Positions 21,774-27,505 of a DNA stretch of 27,505 nucleotides are shown piece after piece; positions within the stretch are counted from its first letter, which is position 1, and each line of letters starts with the position of its first letter. Origin of the DNA: DASWFI01 sp036394315 (GTDB taxonomy: Bacteria; Patescibacteriota; Doudnabacteria; UBA920; O2-02-FULL-48-8). The notes under the pieces were generated by a model, which was not told the DNA's origin, ran no database searches, and saw nothing but the letters and a program-made list of their open reading frames with translations. Location: positions 1-27,505 of the forward strand of contig DASWFI010000089.1 of assembly GCA_036394315.1 (NCBI GenBank), given 5' to 3'. The position numbers and the translations under genes are program-made.

Positions 21774-21853
21774 TTTTTTGTCCTTTTGTCTGATTCTTTA
21801 GATTTTATCCTTATGAGATAGTGATAAGCGCCATCATTGGAGGAGGATTTCCC

Positions 21854-22567
21854 ATGAAAAGACTCGTGTTAGGCTTGTCCCTGCTGCTGGCTCTGGCTTG
21901 CAAAGCCCAAGCTCCCGCACCGGCTCCGGTGGTAGTCAATCCAGCCCCGCCGCCCGATCTGAAGCTCAAGATTGATGTGCCAAAACCGCCGCCTACGATC
22001 GAAGAGCAAATAGCCAGCCTGAAAATTGAGCTGACAACAGCGCGGACCGACTTCGAAAACGGAGTGAAGCAGCTTCAGGCTGTCGAGGACTCCCGCAAGC
22101 AATTCCTTACCGATGTGGAAGCTGCTGTGCGCCAAGCCACGGCTCCGGTAGGGCGACTGGAGGTTTCCATAAAGGAAGCCCAAGCAGAAGTGGAAGAACT
22201 GAAAAAAATGCATCAGGCTTTCGAAAAAGAATATATGGAAAAGCTTGGGGCCCTGGAAACCAGACAGTCCGCCCTTCTGCAGCAGCAGCAAGCAGCGAAT
22301 TCACAAAGATTCGATGAGCTGAAGGAGCAGCTCCGGCGCAACACTCTCCTCGTCGAGCAGAAAACCCGCTTCAGCGAGATAGCGGAGGAGAAAGCTAACC
22401 TCGCGCTATACGCACTGAATGAAATCGACGGCGCGAAAGTCAACAAAAAGTTCGGATTCTTCGGCGGCAAGCCGCTCCTTTCCCCGGAAACGCAGGCTCG
22501 CATCACCAGCAAGCTGCGGGGGCTAGAGCAGCAACAGCAGCGAGGCAACACGATCAACATACGATAA
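21854..22567 (+). CDS. Coiled-coil, probably a lipoprotein
   Basis: 237 residues from the ATG at 21854, fixed by GGAGGAGG six bases upstream; an in-frame ATG at 21821 lacks an SD. The N-terminus M-K-R-L-V-L-G-L-S-L-L-L-A-L-A-C is a signal peptide with Cys16 in an imperfect lipobox (A-L-A-C), then a Pro/Ala-rich tether. Residues about 48-215 are Glu/Lys/Gln/Ala-rich with heptad-like spacing, a long coiled coil containing polyGln stretches, and a basic Gln-rich tail. Envelope tethering or spacing is a guess. Lgt in this window could lipidate it. Lone GC-rich unit with terminator two bases after the stop. Confidence 0.78.
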   Translation: MKRLVLGLSLLLALACKAQAPAPAPVVVNPAPPPDLKLKIDVPKPPPTIEEQIASLKIELTTARTDFENGVKQLQAVEDSRKQFLTDVEAAVRQATAPVGRLEVSIKEAQAEVEELKKMHQAFEKEYMEKLGALETRQSALLQQQQAANSQRFDELKEQLRRNTLLVEQKTRFSEIAEEKANLALYALNEIDGAKVNKKFGFFGGKPLLSPETQARITSKLRGLEQQQQRGNTINIR

Positions 22568-22569
22568 TT

Positions 22570-22596
22570 CCCAGGACCCGGTCTTGGGTTTTTTTT
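22570..22596 (+). terminator. Terminator of the coiled-coil lipoprotein gene
   Basis: CCCAGGAC (22570-22577) pairs with GTCTTGGG (22581-22588), 8 bp with one G-T pair, loop CCG, then eight T. Confidence 0.9.
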
Positions 22597-22612
22597 AAAA
22601 ATAAGGTATCAT
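22584..22612 (+). promoter_or_regulatory. Candidate tig promoter overlapping the terminator
   Basis: TTGGGT (22584-22589), 17 bases, TATCAT (22607-22612), 26 bases before the tig ATG. The -35 box is formed by the descending arm of the upstream terminator. Confidence 0.5.
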
Positions 22613-22638
22613 ATTACGGCTGTATTAATTCGAACCCC

Positions 22639-23922
22639 ATGAAAATCGATAAGAAAGAATTGAATAAAAACCACCTCGAGCTGACTGTGCGTATCCTGCG
22701 AGCGGAAGCTCTGCCGATGCTTACCCAAGCCGCCAATCAAATCTCGACGACGCAGCCGATCAAAGGTTTCCGACCGGGCAAAGCGCCGTATGAAATTGTT
22801 AAAAAAGAATTCGGCGAGCCGGCGATCATTCAGCAGGCTATGGATGATATTGTTAACGAAACATTGGGTAAAATTTTAGCCGACGAAAAAATCAATCCTT
22901 ACGGTAAAATCGGGTTTGATTTACTGCCCAGTGTTGATACTGACGAAGTAATCGCTTACAAAGCCGTGATAACACTCATGCCCACAGTGACACTAGGTGA
23001 CTGGCAAAAACAGAAGATAAAAAGGCAGGAAGTAAAAATTTCCGAAGAAGAACTAAATAAGGCTGTGGATGAAATGGCGGAAATGTTGACCCAGGAAGAA
23101 CCTGTGGAGCGCGAAGCGCAGAAGAGTGACAAAGTGATTATAGATTTTGAAACTTTTATCGACGGGGGTTTGATCGAAGGCGGCAAGGCCAGCGACTTCG
23201 GGCTGATTTTAGGAGAGGGCAAAATGATCCCGGGATTCGAAGAAAAACTGATTGGAACCAAATCCGGACAAAAACTGGAGTTTACTCTTAACTTCCCTTC
23301 TGATTATCACGCCCCTCAATTCAACGGCAAACCGGCTCTGTTTAAAATCAATTTAAAGCAAATTTTAGCGCGCATCAAACCTGCAATCAATGAAGAACTG
23401 GCAAAACGAGTGGGGGTGGCGAATGTCGATGAATTAAAAAACCGCCTGCGCGAAAATATCCTGAAGGAAAAAAAGGAACGGGAAGAAGAGCGAATCGAGA
23501 TAGCCGCCATCCGCCAATTAACTGACACTGCCACTTTTTCGGAATTGCCGGCAGAGATGGTGGGCGAAGCAGCTCATGATTTGGTGCATGAATTCGAACA
23601 TACCCTGGCTCATCAGGGCATGCCGTTTGATCAATACCTGCAATCAATCGGAAAAAAGGAAGCGGATCTGATCAAGGAATTTGAACCGCGAGGCACCGAA
23701 CGGATCAAATCCTCCATGGCTTTGGGTCAGCTGGCAGAAAATGAAAAACTTGCGCTCACCAACGAAGAGATAGACGGCGAAATAGCAGCGCAAAAAATCA
23801 CTTATGCCAACGACGAGAAAGCTTTAAACGATATGCAACATCCGGAATATCGAAGGCATGTGGCCAATAGCCTCATCAATCGCAAAATCATAAATTTCCT
23901 GAAACAAAAAATAGTCGAATAA
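22639..23922 (+). CDS. tig: Trigger factor, ribosome-bound chaperone/prolyl isomerase
   Basis: 427 residues, the normal length. Trigger factor docks at the ribosomal exit tunnel and shields nascent chains. The N-terminal ribosome-binding domain holds G-F-R-P-G-K-A-P at residues 43-50, the docking signature. The FKBP-type isomerase domain spans about 150-240 (D-K-V-I-I-D-F-E, G-E-G-K-M-I-P-G-F-E-E-K-L-I-G). The long helical C-terminal arms follow (about 250-427), very rich in Glu and Lys. Transcribed alone; a bidirectional hairpin follows the stop by two bases. Confidence 0.96.
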   Translation: MKIDKKELNKNHLELTVRILRAEALPMLTQAANQISTTQPIKGFRPGKAPYEIVKKEFGEPAIIQQAMDDIVNETLGKILADEKINPYGKIGFDLLPSVDTDEVIAYKAVITLMPTVTLGDWQKQKIKRQEVKISEEELNKAVDEMAEMLTQEEPVEREAQKSDKVIIDFETFIDGGLIEGGKASDFGLILGEGKMIPGFEEKLIGTKSGQKLEFTLNFPSDYHAPQFNGKPALFKINLKQILARIKPAINEELAKRVGVANVDELKNRLRENILKEKKEREEERIEIAAIRQLTDTATFSELPAEMVGEAAHDLVHEFEHTLAHQGMPFDQYLQSIGKKEADLIKEFEPRGTERIKSSMALGQLAENEKLALTNEEIDGEIAAQKITYANDEKALNDMQHPEYRRHVANSLINRKIINFLKQKIVE

Positions 23923-23924
23923 TT

Positions 23925-23950
23925 AAAACACTCTCGCAAGAGAGTGTTTT
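23925..23950. terminator. Bidirectional terminator after tig
   Basis: AAAACACTCTC and GAGAGTGTTTT form an 11-bp perfect stem with a GCAA tetraloop. It serves tig on the plus strand and the 33-residue ORF on the minus strand. Confidence 0.9.
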
Positions 23951-23955
23951 CTAAA

Positions 23956-24057
23956 TTACTTCTTTAGATCTTCATAAGCTTCTTTGACTTTTTCCTTCAC
24001 CTTGTGGCCTGCTTCTTTAGTTTTGTCAGCCAATTTGTCCAAATCCTTAAATCCCAT
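23956..24057 (-). CDS. 33-residue Lys/Glu-rich amphipathic small protein
   Basis: ATG at 24057 with AAAGGAG six bases upstream, TAA at 23958-23956, five bases before the shared hairpin terminator. The peptide starts M-G-F-K-D-L-D-K-L-A-D-K-T-K-E-A and ends Y-E-D-L-K-K. It is one long helix of repeating Lys, Glu and Ala, resembling the small LEA-like or MGxxDxL(x)DKAK-type proteins (Rv0909-antitoxin/CsbD-like appearance), but it is too short to assign. It has a strong SD, possible promoter TTTACT-16-TAATAT and a terminator, so it is probably expressed. No function is claimed. Confidence 0.7.
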   Translation of the reverse strand: MGFKDLDKLADKTKEAGHKVKEKVKEAYEDLKK

Positions 24058-24085
24058 TTATTTCTCCTTTTTTAATGTTACATCC

Positions 24086-24113
24086 ATATTATCAAATGGC
24101 ATCCAGGAGTAAA
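24086..24113 (-). promoter_or_regulatory. Possible promoter of the 33-residue ORF
   Basis: On the minus strand TTTACT (24113-24108), 16 bases, TAATAT (24091-24086), 28 bases before the ATG. The match is moderate; read-through from the DinB gene is also possible. Confidence 0.4.
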
Positions 24114-24133
24114 TTGGGAGTTTTGACAACCAT

Positions 24134-24634
24134 TTAGAATCCCCGATCATCTGCTGAAGGGCCGTAGATGGCAGGCACTGGTATATCTTTCAGGCGCATA
24201 TAGACGGTTAATTGGCCGCGGTGGTGCACCAGATGGTTTATCGACGAGCTGATGTTGTCTTTCTTGGGAGAAGTAAAAACAACCTGTCCGTTGTTTTTGA
24301 GGTAAAAGGGTTCAGCCAGCGCTTCGTCTGACACGTTTTGCAGGGCGTTTCTGGCGGATTTCATGTGTTCATCGAAAAATTTAACCAAGTCCCCGGTGGT
24401 CTTTGGTTCATCATGCTTGAATTTAACGAAGTCGATCTCAGAGGCTTTGACCATAGTCGTGATCCATCTCGGGATATCCGCCACTATAAATGCTAATGTT
24501 CCCATGTCCATGGATTTATTGTGCGGTTTCCATTTGAACAAATCATCCGGAATTCTTTCCAGGCATTTGCGCGTCGCTGCTACTTCTGCTTCCAGCTCTT
24601 TTAAATATTCCTGGCCCCATGTTGTATCCTTCAT
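24134..24634 (-). CDS. DinB-superfamily protein
   Basis: 166 residues from the ATG at 24634, chosen because a longer start would run into the preceding gene. The four-helix DinB fold is indicated by E-Y-L-K-E-L-E-A-E-V-A-A-T-R-K-C-L-E-R-I-P, then F-K-W-K-P-H-x-K-S-type residues (about 33-40) and the late helix H-L-V-H-H-R-G-Q-L-T-V-Y-M-R, which supplies two of the three usual metal-binding histidines. The early helix reads L-A-F-I-V-A-D-I where a His is usual, so the metal site may be altered. Members include thiol-dependent transferases; the substrate is unknown here. 40 bases after the NIPSNAP-like gene. Confidence 0.82.
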   Translation of the reverse strand: MKDTTWGQEYLKELEAEVAATRKCLERIPDDLFKWKPHNKSMDMGTLAFIVADIPRWITTMVKASEIDFVKFKHDEPKTTGDLVKFFDEHMKSARNALQNVSDEALAEPFYLKNNGQVVFTSPKKDNISSSINHLVHHRGQLTVYMRLKDIPVPAIYGPSADDRGF

Positions 24635-24674
24635 AATTTTTCTGCTCTTAATTTTAAATCCATGCGAGCGAGCT

Positions 24675-24968
24675 TTACCAAACTTTATAGATTTCACGCG
24701 AGCCCGTGAGATACATATCCGTGTACCCTTCCATCTTTGCCATGGCTTCTTTCATTTCCGGGGTTGGATTCATGTAGGCTTTCCAGCTGTTCTCATAAGC
24801 CGTGAGGTTTTCAAACTGCGAGACCATAATGACTCGGTTATACTGGCCGGTCATGTCCGTCATGATATTGACCAGTTCTTTATTGCCGACCATCGACTCT
24901 TTAAACAATTTGGCCAACTTGCTAGCATTGCCCGGTTTGCAAACAAATATATCGTGAACAATAATCAT
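24675..24968 (-). CDS. NIPSNAP/ABM-like ferredoxin-fold dimeric protein
   Basis: 97 residues. The pattern is strand M-I-I-V-H-D-I-F-V-C-K-P-G, helix A-S-K-L-A-K-L-F-K-E, then N-R-V-I-M-V-S-Q-F-E-N-L-T-A-Y-E and the C-terminal S-R-E-I-Y-K-V-W. This beta-alpha-beta arrangement with a terminal R-E-I-Y strand is typical of NIPSNAP and antibiotic-biosynthesis-monooxygenase-like proteins of the dimeric alpha/beta-barrel group. Biochemical role unknown. Likely co-transcribed with the DinB gene. Confidence 0.7.
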   Translation of the reverse strand: MIIVHDIFVCKPGNASKLAKLFKESMVGNKELVNIMTDMTGQYNRVIMVSQFENLTAYENSWKAYMNPTPEMKEAMAKMEGYTDMYLTGSREIYKVW

Positions 24969-25107
24969 AAAATGTTTCGTTTAATTACTGGATATATAAT
25001 AACCGCAAGCAATAATTTAGGAAAGTGTAAATATACACAAATTAATTCCCGCACTGAATTAGGAAAATAAAAAAGGGTGAGAAGGAACTGCCAATAACAG
25101 CTCAGCT

Positions 25108-25136
25108 TTGATTTAGACTGAGAAACCAAGTATAAT
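25108..25136 (+). promoter_or_regulatory. tRNA-Glu promoter with -10 inside a 17-bp palindrome
   Basis: TTGATT (25108-25113), 17 bases, TATAAT (25131-25136). The -10 box is the centre of CAAGTATAATATACTTG (25127-25143), a perfect palindrome around one base. Confidence 0.8.
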
Positions 25137-25154
25137 ATACTTGTTAAAAAATAA

Positions 25155-25229
25155 GGCCCTATCGTCTAACGGTTAGGACGCACGGTTCTCATCCGTGTAA
25201 TGGGGGTTCGATTCCCCCTGGGGCTGCCA
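25155..25229 (+). tRNA. tRNA-Glu (anticodon CTC)
   Basis: 75 bases with encoded CCA. The acceptor stem pairs GGCCCTA with TGGGGCT (first pair G-T, one further G-T pair). The anticodon stem is CACGG/CCGTG around the loop TTCTCAT, giving anticodon CTC for GAG codons. The T arm is GGGGG-TTCGATT-CCCCC, the discriminator is G as usual for tRNA-Glu, and the D arm contains CTAACGGTTAGG. Confidence 0.95.
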
Positions 25230-25427
25230 AGATCAAACATTCCGACATTTCAGACTTTTTTAGCAACGCAATTCTCACAGCATCCCATTGATTTGTGAGG
25301 TTAAACTCAATTCTTCTATTTATTAAAAACAGGTTCGAGCCGAAGATTTTTAAAGCAGCTGATTTTTTAGAAAGAACAGAGGGGGAAGTTACGGTTTCTC
25401 TCATAGGTTAGGTAATAAAAATACTTT
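25230..25427. other. Intergenic region between tRNA-Glu and 25428
   Basis: AT-rich, no ORF with an RBS. An antisense frame spans the region and enters the tRNA but is not credible. GGTTCGAGCC at 25333-25342 looks like a lone T-arm motif without other tRNA parts. No clear terminator or promoter. Confidence 0.4.
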
Positions 25428-25835
25428 ATGAAAAAAGAACGTGGGGCATTGCTTTCAATTTGGCTTTGGTTATTGGTTGTATCCTTTACAATAAATGTGC
25501 TCTTTTTATTTTCTGAAAGGATGGTTTCCATCTATCATTTTGCAAGTCCCTTTCAACGTTATTGGTCTATTGCAGTGGCTATTGTTGATTTAGCAATAAT
25601 TTTTTATGTATTCAAATGGAAACGCTGGGCAGCATATGTTTTTATAGCCTGGCCATTAGTCGGTTTACTTGTAACTCTTGTAAGATTTGGAAATAAGAAT
25701 CCAGCCAGTGCTTTGATTTTAATTTCATTGGAGACAATTATCTCTATAATCTTGATTCGGCGTAAATGGATGCTATTGAATAGTTTCAACATCCTTCACG
25801 ATGCGACCCCAACAAAGGACATTAGCGAAAGCTAG
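25428..25835 (+). CDS. Small four-helix membrane protein, unknown; 3' end lies in a repeat
   Basis: 135 residues with hydrophobic helices at about 8-28, 43-61, 66-84 and 93-110 and short basic loops (K-W-K-R-W, R-R-K-W). Not recognised. The last 16 or so codons (N-I-L-H-D-A-T and on to the stop) are encoded by a 68-base repeat that recurs after the next gene, so the C-terminus is repeat-derived. AT-rich, no SD; 22 bases before the IMPase-like gene. Confidence 0.68.
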   Translation: MKKERGALLSIWLWLLVVSFTINVLFLFSERMVSIYHFASPFQRYWSIAVAIVDLAIIFYVFKWKRWAAYVFIAWPLVGLLVTLVRFGNKNPASALILISLETIISIILIRRKWMLLNSFNILHDATPTKDISES

Positions 25836-25846
25836 TGGTTTTTGTT
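25779..25846 (+). repeat. Direct repeat, copy 1 (68 bases)
   Basis: About 90 percent identical to 26677-26741 (six mismatches, three gap positions by hand alignment). It contains AACAAA and TTTGTT arms enclosing TAGC-GAAA-GCTA, so it can fold as a two-part hairpin. It overlaps the 3' end of 25428-25835. Confidence 0.85.
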
Positions 25847-25857
25847 ATTATTGAGAT

Positions 25858-26673
25858 ATGAAGCAGTTACCTTTAATAGAAATATTGCAAAAACTTCAAC
25901 CGACTTTTATTAAGGCAGGTGAATTGGCTTGCAAAATGCAGAAAGGTGTTCATCATCATAATAAGTTTAATTCGGGCAATCATGCTGCGGATATTGTTAC
26001 AGAAGCAGATTTAGCAGTTCAAGAGTTGCTGTTAGGGGCTATTTCAAAAACCGATTTAATCAACTGTCAGCTACTGGGAGAAGAAGACACTCCTTTAACA
26101 AAGAAATTTAACAACCACGGGAAATACTATTTAGCGATAGATCCAATAGATGACACTGCCATTTATGCCAAGGGCGGAAAATATTTCAGCCAAATCATAA
26201 CCTTGCATGATGGTGTTGATGTTTTATTTTTGTTTGTTCGTTATCCGGCCTTAGATTGGACCCATATAGTAGTCAAGAATAATTATTCTGTTATTGGAAA
26301 TACACCAGAATTTTCTTTAATCTCAGAAGCTAAGCAAACTATTATTTATTGGGTAGGAGACCCAGAGAGAAGCATTCCTTCAGAATTATTAACTAAAATA
26401 AAAAACAAAGGATTGAGGTTTGCTAAGCTTGAGACTCTTAGTAAAGACATTGCTAATATCCCATTGTTTGTCAGGAATGAAGTAGCCGGGGTTTATCAAG
26501 AAAATCCGAACGTTTATGATGGCTTAACTGAATACACTATAGGATTAACTAAAAGTCTAAATATTTATACAGACAGACCTGATGGGAGAATGGACTTGAC
26601 TAACATTAAGACAAGAGAAACAGGGTTGTATTATCCGGGTTATTATTTAGCGCTTAATGTCCGATTGGAATAA
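25858..26673 (+). CDS. Inositol-monophosphatase-family protein, divergent
   Basis: 271 residues. The metal-site blocks of the IMPase/FBPase/CysQ superfamily are visible: D-I-V-T-E-A-D (45-51), L-L-G-E-E-D (72-77) and D-P-I-D-D-T (95-100). The last reads DPIDDT where the family has DPIDGT, so the Gly that contacts phosphate is Asp. The C-terminal WDxAA motif is replaced by V-Y-D-G-L-T-E. Activity may therefore be changed or lost. A His cluster (V-H-H-H-N-K) lies in the N-terminal region. AT-rich, exactly bracketed by the two copies of the direct repeat, 12 bases after copy 1 and 3 bases before copy 2. Confidence 0.82.
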   Translation: MKQLPLIEILQKLQPTFIKAGELACKMQKGVHHHNKFNSGNHAADIVTEADLAVQELLLGAISKTDLINCQLLGEEDTPLTKKFNNHGKYYLAIDPIDDTAIYAKGGKYFSQIITLHDGVDVLFLFVRYPALDWTHIVVKNNYSVIGNTPEFSLISEAKQTIIYWVGDPERSIPSELLTKIKNKGLRFAKLETLSKDIANIPLFVRNEVAGVYQENPNVYDGLTEYTIGLTKSLNIYTDRPDGRMDLTNIKTRETGLYYPGYYLALNVRLE

Positions 26674-26676
26674 TAA

Positions 26677-26741
26677 AATAGTTCTAACATCCTGCACTAT
26701 GCGACCCAATAAAGGACATTAGCCAAAGCTAGTTTTTTGTT
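26677..26741 (+). repeat. Direct repeat, copy 2 (65 bases)
   Basis: Second copy of the repeat at 25779-25846, starting three bases after the IMPase-like stop. The hairpin is kept: CCCAATAAA pairs with TTTGTTGGG (one T-G pair) around an inner TAGC/GCTA stem, with a T6 run; it may act as a terminator. Confidence 0.85.
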
Positions 26742-26742
26742 G

Positions 26743-26792
26743 GGCAAAGAGAAAAGGCGTATGGAGGATATTTAGTCCAATCATACGCCTTT
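26743..26792 (-). terminator. Terminator hairpin for 26887-27282
   Basis: AAAGGCGTATG (26753-26763) and CATACGCCTTT (26782-26792) form an 11-bp perfect stem, loop of 18. On the minus strand it runs into CTTTTCTCTTT. It is 94 bases beyond the gene's stop; no further ORF with an RBS is seen between. Confidence 0.8.
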
Positions 26793-26886
26793 CTTGTTGA
26801 AGGGAGGTTAGGTTCTTATTCTGCCCTTGCCCAGAAACTGGGGAGGTGCAATTACCCTTTTAGGTTTTTAACAACCTTGCCTTCAG

Positions 26887-27282
26887 TTACGAGAGATGCT
26901 TGTTGATCTTAGCGATCAACAAGATGCGCATGAACCCCAGGCAATCCTTAGGAGACTCTCCGATGTAGGTAGCAGCATCCATCACGCACCGGCGGAGCGC
27001 GTTGTTGATCTTAATGTTGTCCGCCTCGGTGATCCGGTGTTCGGTAAACCGGAGTGCGATTTCACCGATCTCTCCAGTCAGCTCATCGTGGGTAAGCTGG
27101 TTTGTCGAAGTGAAGTCACACATCACAAAGAAACCTTTGAACTCTGCAGAGGTCATGCCCAACTGACCTGCAATTCGCGCCGAGTTTCGACGGATTTTAG
27201 CCCTTTCCTTTGCGAAGTTCGGGTCTCTGAGTTTTAGATGCCAGTACTTCAAGGCGATCTCACGCATACGTTCTCGTGTCAT
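26887..27282 (-). CDS. Hypothetical soluble helical protein with strong SD
   Basis: 131 residues, not recognised. Start fixed by AGGAGG five bases before the ATG. No membrane segment. It begins with a basic helix (T-R-E-R-M-R-E-I-A-L-K-Y-W-H-L-K), and R-A-K-I-R-R-N-S-A-R-I-A-G-Q-L-G-M-T-S-A-E-F resembles a helix-turn-helix-like segment at about 26-48, but this is weak. Two Cys and several His are scattered without a metal motif. A lone unit with promoter TTGACT-18-TATTTT, an inverted repeat in the leader and a terminator, GC-richer than the AT-rich genes beside it. Confidence 0.7.
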   Translation of the reverse strand: MTRERMREIALKYWHLKLRDPNFAKERAKIRRNSARIAGQLGMTSAEFKGFFVMCDFTSTNQLTHDELTGEIGEIALRFTEHRITEADNIKINNALRRCVMDAATYIGESPKDCLGFMRILLIAKINKHLS

Positions 27283-27303
27283 ATTGTCCTCCTGTTTGCG
27301 ACA

Positions 27304-27323
27304 TCAAACCACCATTAGTTTGA
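27304..27323. promoter_or_regulatory. Inverted repeat in the leader of 26887-27282
   Basis: TCAAAC and GTTTGA, 6 bp perfect, separated by 8 bases, placed between the -10 box and the SD, at the expected transcription start. Possible operator or leader hairpin. Confidence 0.45.
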
Positions 27324-27329
27324 CAATAT

Positions 27330-27359
27330 AAAATAGCAGGTTTTGGCTTCATTAGTCAA
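27330..27359 (-). promoter_or_regulatory. Promoter of 26887-27282
   Basis: On the minus strand TTGACT (27359-27354), 18 bases, TATTTT (27335-27330), 47 bases before the ATG. Confidence 0.65.
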
Positions 27360-27505
27360 GGACCAGCATTTTACAATGGAAGATGATACTGGGCCAAGAC
27401 CCTGTTTCCAACGGGAATGATACTGAAGCTTAAGTTGCTTTGAACCCCCTTGTAAACAAAAGAGTGAGTCGCCACACTGAGAATTATGACAATCACAATG
27501 AACGA
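27360..27505. other. Window-end region without assigned gene
   Basis: No supported ORF. ATGATACTG occurs twice, 34 bases apart (27383 and 27417). An ATG at 27488 runs off the window and cannot be judged. Confidence 0.3.

Noticed and set aside
25333..25342. GGTTCGAGCC as a second tRNA or att remnant
   Set aside because: Only a T-arm-like decamer; no acceptor, anticodon or D-arm pairing around it.
25189..25404. Minus-strand 71-codon ORF running into the tRNA gene
   Set aside because: Its last residues are antisense tRNA-Glu, it has no SD, and such reads through tRNA genes are common artefacts.
25779..26745. Repeats as classical integron attC sites
   Set aside because: Only copy 2 has a GTTRRRY match (GTTGGGC) and the partner RYYYAAC box is imperfect; the folded span is about 42 bases, shorter than usual attC sites, and no integron integrase is in the window.
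1..27505. CRISPR array, rRNA or riboswitch
   Set aside because: No regularly spaced short repeats, no rRNA motifs and no recognisable riboswitch core were seen on either strand.

Overview
The window looks like chromosomal DNA of a bacterium with a small, compact genome. It is most likely a member of the Candidate Phyla Radiation (Patescibacteria), at moderate confidence. The support is tight gene packing with many ATGA and TAATG stop/start overlaps, operon genes that mostly lack a Shine-Dalgarno (SD) sequence, a short RmlA, an AspRS without its GAD insert, and many small membrane or hypothetical proteins. No rRNA or marker gene is present to fix the lineage.

Layout. At 1-138 is the tail of a DDE transposase, followed by a membrane-anchored CAP/SCP protein (281-1456). 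From 10698 down to about 1990 on the minus strand runs a near-continuous operon: DEDD exonuclease, lgt, a membrane protein, an MGMT-type alkyltransferase, an HtrA-like protein that has lost its catalytic His and Ser, a HIT hydrolase, rmlB, rmlC, a HicB/HicA toxin-antitoxin pair, rmlD, a DUF2007 protein, rmlA and a polytopic membrane protein. It therefore combines lipoprotein maturation and dTDP-rhamnose synthesis (envelope functions) with quality control. A plus-strand operon at 12393-15742 carries aspS, a small membrane protein, a YbaK-type deacylase, scpA and scpB. A minus-strand trio at 21756-18565 (GH1 glycosidase, EamA transporter, TIM-barrel glycosidase) lies upstream of a CdaR/PucR-type regulator (18309-17077) whose promoter sits among palindromes. 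Trigger factor (22639-23922), a DinB protein, a NIPSNAP/ABM-like protein, tRNA-Glu(CTC) and two AT-rich genes with near-identical 3' repeats follow.

Scattered between these units are lone genes of a different style: 1543-1977, 10791-11843 (sigma54-activator AAA+ protein), 12049-12282 (KGG stress protein plus a 21-codon ORF), 15774-16496 (degenerate HD-GYP), 16636-17008 (two overlapping small ORFs), 21854-22567 (coiled-coil, probably a lipoprotein) and 26887-27282. Most are visibly GC-richer than their neighbours. Nearly all have a strong GGAGG-type SD, several have a near-consensus sigma70 promoter, and each unit has a hairpin terminator, sometimes folded over the stop codon. This second gene style is the main unexplained pattern in the window. 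Two small ORFs with ribosome-binding sites (11962-12027 and 23956-24057) are also described.
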